Positions 53,956-61,659 of a stretch of 64,000 nucleotides of DNA are shown here, piece after piece. The stretch covers positions 248,001 to 312,000 of the forward strand of contig NZ_JANUBZ010000001.1 in assembly GCF_024808665.1 (NCBI RefSeq), read 5' to 3'. Position 1 is the first letter of the stretch. The number at the start of each line of letters is the position of its first letter. This DNA comes from Mucilaginibacter empetricola (GTDB taxonomy: Bacteria > Bacteroidota > Bacteroidia > Sphingobacteriales > Sphingobacteriaceae). Position numbers and translations under genes: made by a program. The notes under the pieces are model-generated. The model saw only the letters and a list, made by a program, of their open reading frames with translations, had not been told where the DNA came from and did not search any database.

Positions 53956-55185
53956 TTAAACTATTTCTATTTCGGGTAATGGGAAAATAAATTTGCCGCC
54001 TTGTTCAATATAGGCAGTTTCACGGGCTAAAATATTGTGTTTAAAATGCCATGGCAATACCAAAAAATAATCAGGTTTCATGGCGTGGGCGTCCTCTTCT
54101 GAAATGATAGGAATATGTGTACCGGGTGTGAATGCGCCAAGTTTTTCTTTGTTCACGTCAGCAATATATGGTATATGCTTAGCGGTTATACCGCAAAACT
54201 GTAACAACACATTGCCTTTGGTTGAAGCGCCATATCCAATTATGGTTTTACCATCGGCCAGTATTGCCTCAATTAACTGAAGCAGGTTTTTGCGGTGCTT
54301 AAATACTCTTTCTTCAAAATCACGATAGGGCTTTGGTGTATCAAGACCCAGATCGCTTTCCTGTTGAAGCATCCAATTAATAATGGCATTATTCCTTTTG
54401 TATGAAGCATTTTTTTTACAAGCAGTAACTGCAAAACTACCGCCATTTACGGCATTCATCTGCACGTCTATCACACTCATTCCGCATTGCTCCAATAAAT
54501 TTTTAACCACCTTAAACGAATAAAATTCGAGATGCTCATGACAGATAGTATCGTACGAATTAGTGCGCAGCATTGACGGCATATAGCTTTGTTCAAAATG
54601 CCAAATGCCCTCATCATCCAATATAGCTTCAATATCCTGCACAAATGCTATCGGATTCTCCAGATCATAAAACATGGCAATGGAAGTGATAATTTTTGCT
54701 TTATCGCTCGGAAATAATGATCTGAATGCTTTTGCCGAAAAGAAGTCAGGTATCAGCTTAATATCGTCAGTATAATATTCTGAAAATTTTGAACCGGTTG
54801 GATCAATACCTACTTTGCGGTGTTTGCCGGAATAGGCCTTCAATGAAGTAGCATCATTGCTGCCTATATCTATCACCAGGTCCGAATCCTTTAAACTTAC
54901 CAGTCTTTCAAGAGTTCTGATCTTGTTAGTTAAATGAGCAACCATAGAAGCGTTAAGTCCGGAACGATAACCGTAGTTATCGCCATACATTTCATCAAGA
55001 CTATAAGATTGCTTCATTTGTAGCAACCCGCTGTCAGGGCACCATACCAAATCCAAAGGCCCTTTTGTTACTTCTTCGGATGTTGATTTCGGGAAAACTC
55101 CCGTCAAATATTGTTCTCCCAGCGATAACATCTGGATTAAATTGGTGCTATTGCTAATTCTGCACTTAGTTATTTCAGTATACAT
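53956..55185 (-). CDS. Sugar C-methyltransferase-like protein
   Basis: A 409-residue protein with the three-part layout of NDP-sugar C-methyltransferases: an N-terminal zinc-ribbon-like domain, a SAM domain (LVIDIGSNDATSLKAY; FEQSYMPSML; CHEHLEFYS) and a C-terminal Rossmann-like domain (IIGYGASTKGNVLLQFC). In the N-terminal domain each CxxC pair has lost its second Cys (C8-R-I-S11 and C49-P-D-S52), so zinc binding is doubtful. I start at ATG 55185; an ATG at 55206 would overlap the upstream gene by 17 nt. Confidence 0.82.
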   Translation of the reverse strand: MYTEITKCRISNSTNLIQMLSLGEQYLTGVFPKSTSEEVTKGPLDLVWCPDSGLLQMKQSYSLDEMYGDNYGYRSGLNASMVAHLTNKIRTLERLVSLKDSDLVIDIGSNDATSLKAYSGKHRKVGIDPTGSKFSEYYTDDIKLIPDFFSAKAFRSLFPSDKAKIITSIAMFYDLENPIAFVQDIEAILDDEGIWHFEQSYMPSMLRTNSYDTICHEHLEFYSFKVVKNLLEQCGMSVIDVQMNAVNGGSFAVTACKKNASYKRNNAIINWMLQQESDLGLDTPKPYRDFEERVFKHRKNLLQLIEAILADGKTIIGYGASTKGNVLLQFCGITAKHIPYIADVNKEKLGAFTPGTHIPIISEEDAHAMKPDYFLVLPWHFKHNILARETAYIEQGGKFIFPLPEIEIV

Positions 55186-55189
55186 GATA

Positions 55190-55984
55190 TTATTCTTTAG
55201 GAACAATTAAATAATTATGTCCATTAACAACTTTTTTGAATACATAACCGATCTCCTTTACGAAATCAACATACTCCTGGAAATTCAAATTGTATTCATC
55301 CTCAAAATGATATTCGTATTCAAAAAGTATTGGCATTTTGTTTTTTTCAATGGTTTTAACAGCCCCTTGCATTGCCTGCAAATCGCCACCCTGAATATCT
55401 ATTTTCATAAAGCTAACAGGTTCAGCAATATTTAATGAATCAATAGTTATTGATTGTAATGCGCGTCCCTGTTTTGAATTATAGTCTATTCCGTATGATC
55501 CGTAAGTTCCAAATCTTTCAAAATCTTGTACCGGAAAAAAGAGTGTTTCATTTTCCTTGTTATGCACTGCACCAAAAGTTGGTATTATTTTACCTGTTTT
55601 ATTATTGGCTTCAATATTCTTAACCAAAATTTTATATATAAAATCGTCGGCATCAAAAGCATATACCTTTCCGTTATCTCCAACCTGCTGCGAAAACAAA
55701 ATACTCATTTGCCCAAAGTTAGATCCAACATCCAATACCGCTGTATCTTTTTTTATGTATTTGCAAGCCAGCTCCACAACTTCTTTTTCAAATACCTGGT
55801 TATACTTTATAGCGTTAGAAACCACATCCTGATAGGCATGGGTAGGCAGATAGTAATTTCCGGTAGCGGTATTGTATAATGTGAGATCTTCGGTTTTTAC
55901 ACTTTTTTGAATAACCGTTTCAGCAGGTTTCTTTCGTATTTCGTAACCAATACCGTTTAGTAATTTTTGGATAGCCTTTTTCAT
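55190..55984 (-). CDS. FkbM family methyltransferase (3 of 3)
   Basis: A 264-residue FkbM methyltransferase: VLDVGSNFGQMSILFSQQ, KVYAFDADDFIYKIL and VSFMKIDIQGGDLQAMQG, then PILFEYEYHFEDEYN. It follows the Wzt gene directly, so methylation may occur on the chain end that Wzt recognises; in some O-antigens a methylated end is the export signal. That link is an inference from position. Confidence 0.87.
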   Translation of the reverse strand: MKKAIQKLLNGIGYEIRKKPAETVIQKSVKTEDLTLYNTATGNYYLPTHAYQDVVSNAIKYNQVFEKEVVELACKYIKKDTAVLDVGSNFGQMSILFSQQVGDNGKVYAFDADDFIYKILVKNIEANNKTGKIIPTFGAVHNKENETLFFPVQDFERFGTYGSYGIDYNSKQGRALQSITIDSLNIAEPVSFMKIDIQGGDLQAMQGAVKTIEKNKMPILFEYEYHFEDEYNLNFQEYVDFVKEIGYVFKKVVNGHNYLIVPKE

Positions 55985-57229
55985 TTAAAGTCTTGTTATT
56001 TGATATGTTGGGAAAACTACCCCGTAATTTGAATTGTTATATCTTGAAAAATTTGAGCCCGTTTCTTCAATTGTAAATGATAAAGCATTTTCGTGCAAAT
56101 CATATAGCTTAACCCCGGGATGATTGATACACATTATCCATGAATAATTTCCCGGAGTTACAAACTTACCGGGTAAGGTTATTTTAAATTCGTATACATT
56201 ATCAGCTGTTTTGGGACCAATGCCTTCGTGAATGGTAAAAACCGGATTATTGAGATTATCAATTAACCTCATGGCAATCTCAAGGCCATTGTAATAATCA
56301 GCAATATTTACTTTCAATGAAATAACAAGGTCATCATCATACTTAAATGTAGTGGTTGCTGAGCCGTCTGCCGAAAGCATCTTTGCAAGATTATAACAAT
56401 TATCGGTAGTTGAAGAATTAATTATTAAAGAGTTTTTATTGTTATCATTTAAATATTCTTTAATCACATTCTCTGTTTTTCCGGTTTTATGTAATATTCC
56501 GTTTTTCAACAAAATAGCACTATTGCACAATTGTGATATACTACCAATATTATGGCTCACAAATAAAATTGTACGGCCCTGCGCTTTGCTGATATCGCCC
56601 ATTTTGCCAAGGCATTTTTTCTGAAACTCGGCATCGCCAACGGCTAATACCTCGTCAACAATTAATATCTCCGATTCCAGATAAGCCGCCACCGCAAATG
56701 CCAAACGCACATACATACCTGATGAATACCTTTTTACGGGCGTATCAATATAACGTTCAACCCCCGAAAAATCTACAATTTCATCAAACTTGCGTTTTAT
56801 TTCGGCTTTGCGCATACCCAAAATTGCGCCGTTCAAAAATATGTTCTCTTTGCCGGTTAATTCCGGGTGAAAACCGGTTCCCACCTCCAGTAAACTGGCT
56901 ATACGCCCTTTTATTTTTACCGATCCGGTGGTTGGGGCTGTTACGCGGCTTAATATTTTAAGCAGGGTGCTTTTACCTGCTCCATTACGGCCAATTATGC
57001 CAACGGCATCTCCTTGTTCAATTTCAAAATTGAGATCATTTAAACTCAAAACTACATCGCTACTTCCCTTTACCGATCGGTCATTTGTTTCACCTATTTT
57101 AAGAAATGGATCTTCCTTACCACGTGCTTTTGCCCAAAAACGCTCCAGGTCTTTTGCAATTGTACCTGTACCTATTTCGCCCAAACGGTATGCTTTTGAA
57201 AGATTTTCAACTTTAATAACTTTTGCCAT
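55985..57229 (-). CDS. wzt: Polysaccharide ABC exporter ATPase with carbohydrate-binding C domain
   Basis: A 414-residue ATPase that powers export of a lipid-linked polysaccharide. The nucleotide-binding domain has Walker A GRNGAGKST at 80-88, the signature YSSGM and Walker B ILIVDEVLAVGD. From about residue 250 a Wzt-type beta-sandwich follows (LISLKVNIADYYNGL; KITLPGKFVTPGNYSWIM), the domain that binds a modified glycan end in O-antigen exporters. The permease gene is directly upstream with a 1-nt overlap. Confidence 0.93.
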   Translation of the reverse strand: MAKVIKVENLSKAYRLGEIGTGTIAKDLERFWAKARGKEDPFLKIGETNDRSVKGSSDVVLSLNDLNFEIEQGDAVGIIGRNGAGKSTLLKILSRVTAPTTGSVKIKGRIASLLEVGTGFHPELTGKENIFLNGAILGMRKAEIKRKFDEIVDFSGVERYIDTPVKRYSSGMYVRLAFAVAAYLESEILIVDEVLAVGDAEFQKKCLGKMGDISKAQGRTILFVSHNIGSISQLCNSAILLKNGILHKTGKTENVIKEYLNDNNKNSLIINSSTTDNCYNLAKMLSADGSATTTFKYDDDLVISLKVNIADYYNGLEIAMRLIDNLNNPVFTIHEGIGPKTADNVYEFKITLPGKFVTPGNYSWIMCINHPGVKLYDLHENALSFTIEETGSNFSRYNNSNYGVVFPTYQITRL

Positions 57230-58080
57230 TATACCGTATCTACAAAATTTTTCTCTACCCGGTTAAAAACTATAATACCCAATAATAAAATTATCAAGGT
57301 TATCACTGCTGTAATTGCCAACGAAAGCATTGTAAACGTCCCCTGCCCCAAAAAGCCGTACCTGAAACATTCAATAATTGAAGTCATGGGGTTATATTCC
57401 ACCAGCCATTGATAGGTTGGATATTTTTGTTTAACGGTTGATAAAGGATATATAACTGTGGTTAAATACATCATGAGCTGCACCCCAAAAGTGATCAGAA
57501 AGCTCAAGTCGCGATACTTTGTCGTCATGGCCGAAATAATCATTCCTAAGCCAAGCCCGAGCATCGCCATCAATAACAACAATACGGGAAATAATAAAAT
57601 ATAAATTGTTGGATGAAATGCTGCGCCCTTGCCCCAATAAATACCCATCATTAAAACAAACAACAGCATTTGTACGGCAAAGCGTATCAGGTTAGATACC
57701 ACTACACTTAAAGGCACAATTAACCTCGGAAAATAAACCTTTTCAAACAACCCGGAATTAGCGGTGAATACGGTAGAAGTTTTAGTTAAACAATCGGAAA
57801 AGTAATTCCACGCGGTTATTCCCGCCAAATAAAAAAGCGGTTTGGGCAACCCATCGGCAGATATATTTGCCAAACTGCCAAAAACAAATGTGTATATAAT
57901 GGTGGTAAACAGGGGCTGAATAAAAAACCACAGCGGCCCCAAAATAGTTTGCTTGTAAAAGGCCACAAAATCTCGCCTTACTAACAGTACAAGCAGGTCC
58001 CGGTAATGCCAAACGTCTTTAAGTTTTAAATCGAAAAGTTTATTACGCGGACTAATTTCAATATCCCACTCTTCAGTCAT
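57229..58080 (-). CDS. wzm: Polysaccharide ABC exporter permease
   Basis: A 283-residue ABC-2 type permease of the Wzm/TagG group with six membrane segments and a cytoplasmic N terminus (SPRNKLFDLKLKDVWHYRDLL). Signature parts are RRDFVAFYKQTILGPLWFFIQP and the YNPMTSIIECFRYGFLG near the C terminus. It pairs with the ATPase encoded next. Confidence 0.94.
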   Translation of the reverse strand: MTEEWDIEISPRNKLFDLKLKDVWHYRDLLVLLVRRDFVAFYKQTILGPLWFFIQPLFTTIIYTFVFGSLANISADGLPKPLFYLAGITAWNYFSDCLTKTSTVFTANSGLFEKVYFPRLIVPLSVVVSNLIRFAVQMLLFVLMMGIYWGKGAAFHPTIYILLFPVLLLLMAMLGLGLGMIISAMTTKYRDLSFLITFGVQLMMYLTTVIYPLSTVKQKYPTYQWLVEYNPMTSIIECFRYGFLGQGTFTMLSLAITAVITLIILLLGIIVFNRVEKNFVDTV

Positions 58081-59203
58081 GTAGTGCGTTGGTTAGTAGT
58101 TTTTCCAGTTTGTTCATATAAATATCTTCATTAAAGTGACTCAGACATTGCTGCTGCAGTTCTTTTCTTTCGCTTACAGTTAAAGGGTTTTCCAGATACC
58201 GGGTAATGGCATTTTCCAGCTCGTTCAAATCATCGGGATTTATCGCTGTGCCCAGTTCACCGTTATAAATCGCATCAATACTACCATCTTCATTGCCGCA
58301 TATTACTGGTAATCCATTTGCCAACGCTTCAATGAAAACTATCCCGAAGCCTTCTTTTTTGCTGGGCAAAACAAATAAATCAGCCAGTAAAAAATAGTCT
58401 GAAAGCTCCCTGTCTTCAATAAAACCAGTAAGAATAACTTCTACGTCGAGTTTATTGCCCGATATCAATTTTTGAATCCTTATTTCTTCCTTGTGGTCGT
58501 ATTGACCTGCCAGTACGTATTTAGCATTTGGGAATTTACGGGTGATGTTGCCAAGCACTTTGATAACCTGATCATGCCCTTTATATTGTTCGCACGAAGC
58601 AAGGCGGGTTAGCGTGAATATAACCGGATCGCTTTCTTTAAGCCGATGGCGTTTAAGCAAATACTCCGGCTTTGAAAACGTTGTTGGTAATGGCATAAAG
58701 GGATCAACCACATTGTTTAAGACAATACACCGGCTTGCATCTACCCCATGCCTCAATATCATCTGCTCCCTGGTAAAATTGCTTACGCAAATGATTTGAT
58801 CGCAGCGTTTCAAAAACCGGTTTTTTGTTTTTGAAAGATAGCGCCAAACCTCAATACCATGGGCCACAAGCCATACTTTGCATTTGGGGTTTATAGCCTT
58901 AACAATTAAGCCTACAATAGCCAGATTAATATGTGTTAAAATAATAACATCGGGTTCACGGGCATTTAAAATTGTTTTTAAAACAAACGTCAGCCGGTTA
59001 GCCCCGAAGCCTTTAAAATTTTCGGCTGGTAAATATTGAACCATCAAATCATTGTCGCGGTCATAAGCCGACCATAATTTAAAATCCCAGTTATTACGTC
59101 CGGCAATAGTATTTAGCGAATGAGACAGCGTGCGGGTCATTTTTTGAATGCCGCCTGTTGTGCTAAAGGTTTGTAAAGTAAATAAAACTATCTTCTTACC
59201 CAT
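58073..59203 (-). CDS. GT4-family glycosyltransferase
   Basis: A 376-residue GT4: KKIVLFTLQTFSTTGGIQKM at the start, VWLVAHGIEVWRYL, VIFTLTRLASCEQYKGHDQVI and KEGFGIVFIEALANGLPVICG (E-x7-E). The ATG at 59203 is preferred to one at 59227 because it gives the family start and only an 8-nt overlap with asnB. It overlaps the permease by 8 nt. Confidence 0.92.
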   Translation of the reverse strand: MGKKIVLFTLQTFSTTGGIQKMTRTLSHSLNTIAGRNNWDFKLWSAYDRDNDLMVQYLPAENFKGFGANRLTFVLKTILNAREPDVIILTHINLAIVGLIVKAINPKCKVWLVAHGIEVWRYLSKTKNRFLKRCDQIICVSNFTREQMILRHGVDASRCIVLNNVVDPFMPLPTTFSKPEYLLKRHRLKESDPVIFTLTRLASCEQYKGHDQVIKVLGNITRKFPNAKYVLAGQYDHKEEIRIQKLISGNKLDVEVILTGFIEDRELSDYFLLADLFVLPSKKEGFGIVFIEALANGLPVICGNEDGSIDAIYNGELGTAINPDDLNELENAITRYLENPLTVSERKELQQQCLSHFNEDIYMNKLEKLLTNALHD

Positions 59204-60986
59204 GAAGCTGTACCTGATACAGTGCAAAGGCTTTTGACCAATGCATATCTCCTTTTTTAAATTTCCTGATTAAGTTTTTAGTCATCTCATTTTTGTACAG
59301 ATGTTCATTGCTTATTTCGGTATGCATTCCCATCCACTGTTGCAGTGGGAAGCTAAAACCCATTTTTGGCCTGTTCCAAACGGCTTCGGGCAAAATATCA
59401 TTAAAACTGTCTATCAGTATTTTTTTCTGTCGCTCATTGCTGAACTTAATCTCAGGCGAAATGCTTGCTGCCAGTTTCAAAAAGTCTTCACTCAAAAACG
59501 GCACCCTAACTTCAAGCCCGTGACTCATACTCATTACATCAGTATCTCTCAATAACTGATTTTGCATATAAAGATTGGTTTCAAACCACGATGCATCTTC
59601 TTTAGTATAACTACCAGACCGCTCTGAATTGGGCTCGCTGAATAAAGTTTCTGCCACTTGTTTTACATCAACATCTAATATTTGAGCAATATCATTGGGA
59701 GTAAAAAAGCCCCTAAGCAGTAAATAATCTGCTAAGTAATGCCTGTACTCAAGGAACGATAGTTTTTTATATTTATCTGCCTTAAAATAATTGGCGAAGT
59801 GTGCAATAAAAGTCGGTGTTTTTCTTAAATAGTTAAAGTATTTTATCCTGTTAAATGAAGGATATCCCCCAAAAAGTTCATCGGCCCCAATGCCCGATAA
59901 AACAGCTTTCAACCCATCTTCATTTGCGTATTTGCTAATAAACCAGCTGTTAATGCCATCAGTAGTTGGCATATCCATGCTGTTGAGTATTGTAGGTAAA
60001 AACTCCTCAAACTCACGCTGCTGTACCAAGTGAGCAAATTTTTCGCCGGTTACCTTATCTAAAACAACATTCTGATAAGCCCGTTCATCGTATGTTTTTT
60101 CGTTAAAGAAGATAGATATCGTTTTTAATTCCTGGTTTTTAACCTGATTGGCCAATAAGGTTATTAAACTTGAATCGATACCTCCACTTAAAAAAACACC
60201 AATCGGCGCATCAGCAATAAGCTGACTTTTTACAGATGCCGATAAACAATTACGCAGCTGCTCTTTAGCTTCTTCAATGTTTGTTATAACGCTCGATGAA
60301 GCTGTTGCTTGCTGATAGGAAGCAATTTTGAAATTATTTTCACGATGACTCCAGGTCAGATAACTTCCTTTTGCAAGGCTGTATACATTTTTTAATGTGG
60401 TATAAGGTTCAGGAATGTGCCCAAATGCCAGAAATCTGATTGCCCAGGCCGGGTCTTGCGTGTTCGCAACATCTGCGGCTTTAAAGGCCCTAACCTCCGA
60501 TGCAAAACTAAGTTCGCCATCGGCAGCGTAATAATATAATGGTTTTATACCTGCACTGTCACGTACCAGGTAAGTAGTTGCTTTCTCTTTGTCAAATAAA
60601 GCAAATGCAAACATCCCCTGCAATTTTTCAAAAGCGGCAGTACCCCAATGCAAATATGCATTAATAATAACCTCTGTATCGGTATTGGAGTTGAATTTTG
60701 CTCCCAATTTTAAAAGCTCCTGTTTTAAAACCAGGTAATTATAAATCTCACCATTAAATGTGATCCACACCCTTTGCTTCGCATCGGCCATTGGCTGATG
60801 CCCATTTTTGCTTAAATCAATAATAGCTAAGCGCCGATGCCCAAAAGCAAGCTTTGCATCATCATCACGAAAAATACCCTCATCATCAGGGCCGCCATGC
60901 TTTAATGCATTGCACATTAAGCTTACCCGCTTATTTATTTCGTCCGGCGAAAACCGGTTTGATATAATTCCTGCTATTCTGCACAT
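59196..60986 (-). CDS. asnB: Asparagine synthase (glutamine-hydrolysing)-like amidotransferase
   Basis: A 596-residue class II amidotransferase. The glutaminase nucleophile is Cys2 (MCRIAGII), and the synthetase half carries the ATP motif FLSGGIDSSL. In polysaccharide loci such proteins often amidate sugar carboxyls or act as general amidotransferases instead of making free asparagine, and exosortase-associated members are known. Which applies here cannot be told. A 138-nt non-coding gap with no clear terminator separates it from the antiterminator gene upstream. Confidence 0.88.
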   Translation of the reverse strand: MCRIAGIISNRFSPDEINKRVSLMCNALKHGGPDDEGIFRDDDAKLAFGHRRLAIIDLSKNGHQPMADAKQRVWITFNGEIYNYLVLKQELLKLGAKFNSNTDTEVIINAYLHWGTAAFEKLQGMFAFALFDKEKATTYLVRDSAGIKPLYYYAADGELSFASEVRAFKAADVANTQDPAWAIRFLAFGHIPEPYTTLKNVYSLAKGSYLTWSHRENNFKIASYQQATASSSVITNIEEAKEQLRNCLSASVKSQLIADAPIGVFLSGGIDSSLITLLANQVKNQELKTISIFFNEKTYDERAYQNVVLDKVTGEKFAHLVQQREFEEFLPTILNSMDMPTTDGINSWFISKYANEDGLKAVLSGIGADELFGGYPSFNRIKYFNYLRKTPTFIAHFANYFKADKYKKLSFLEYRHYLADYLLLRGFFTPNDIAQILDVDVKQVAETLFSEPNSERSGSYTKEDASWFETNLYMQNQLLRDTDVMSMSHGLEVRVPFLSEDFLKLAASISPEIKFSNERQKKILIDSFNDILPEAVWNRPKMGFSFPLQQWMGMHTEISNEHLYKNEMTKNLIRKFKKGDMHWSKAFALYQVQLHG

Positions 60987-61124
60987 ACTTGGGTAAATTT
61001 CACAGCTTCGCCCCGTAAGTCACATTTAATTTAATGCAACTTATTATTAATCAGCTATTTATTAAAAATTCTATTTGCCTTTTAAAAGCGTTATTGCCAA
61101 TAAAATGCCTTATACATTCAATTC

Positions 61125-61643
61125 CTAATATCTTGTAAGCAGAGATGCAGCCACATGAATAATTATTGAATAGCCCAAATTCTCTAATCGTAAAGCAAGT
61201 TGTTTTTGCGAACGATAAGAAACTATTTCGCCCATTAGTCCTTTAAGGGGGCCGGCTTTCATTATTACTTTTTCGCCTGGTTGCAAATTCTCTTCTGTAA
61301 TTTCCAGCTCAAAAGTACTGGTCATCAATAATTTAAGATCGGCCAGCTGATTATCCGGAATGGACGCGGCTTTTCCCGAAAAATATATAAAACGAGCTAT
61401 CCCTTTGGTCATCAGCACCTCGGTTAACTCATTTTCTTTTACTCTAACAAACAGGTATGATTTAATAAAGGGCTCATCGATCCATTTTTTTCTATCGCTC
61501 CACTGTTTGAGCTGCCGCTGTAACGGCAAATAAGCTTCTATCCCTTTATTTGTTAAGGCTATGCAAGCTTTTTTTTCGGCCTTTGCATGCGTATGAACCG
61601 GGTACCATCTGCTGGTATCCTTATTTACTTTTAACCCATCCAT
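61125..61643 (-). CDS. UpxY/NusG-like transcription antiterminator
   Basis: A 172-residue NusG paralogue. The NGN domain begins RWYPVHTHAKAEKKACIALTN and contains KSYLFVRV; the KOW-like end has PGEKVIMKAGPLKGLMGEIV. Such UpxY-type proteins in Bacteroides bind RNA polymerase on their own capsule operon and prevent early termination. Its place as the second gene of a 37-kb one-directional cluster fits that role well. It starts 17 nt after the Wzc-like gene. Confidence 0.9.
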   Translation of the reverse strand: MDGLKVNKDTSRWYPVHTHAKAEKKACIALTNKGIEAYLPLQRQLKQWSDRKKWIDEPFIKSYLFVRVKENELTEVLMTKGIARFIYFSGKAASIPDNQLADLKLLMTSTFELEITEENLQPGEKVIMKAGPLKGLMGEIVSYRSQKQLALRLENLGYSIIIHVAASLLTRY

Positions 61644-61659
61644 CTATTAAACCGCATCA

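Noticed and set aside
50338..55984. Recently acquired island based on Lys/Asn/Ile-rich proteins
   Set aside because: The bias is visible by eye but modest, and A+T-rich composition is common in surface-glycan genes of this phylum; no boundary repeats or integrase were seen.
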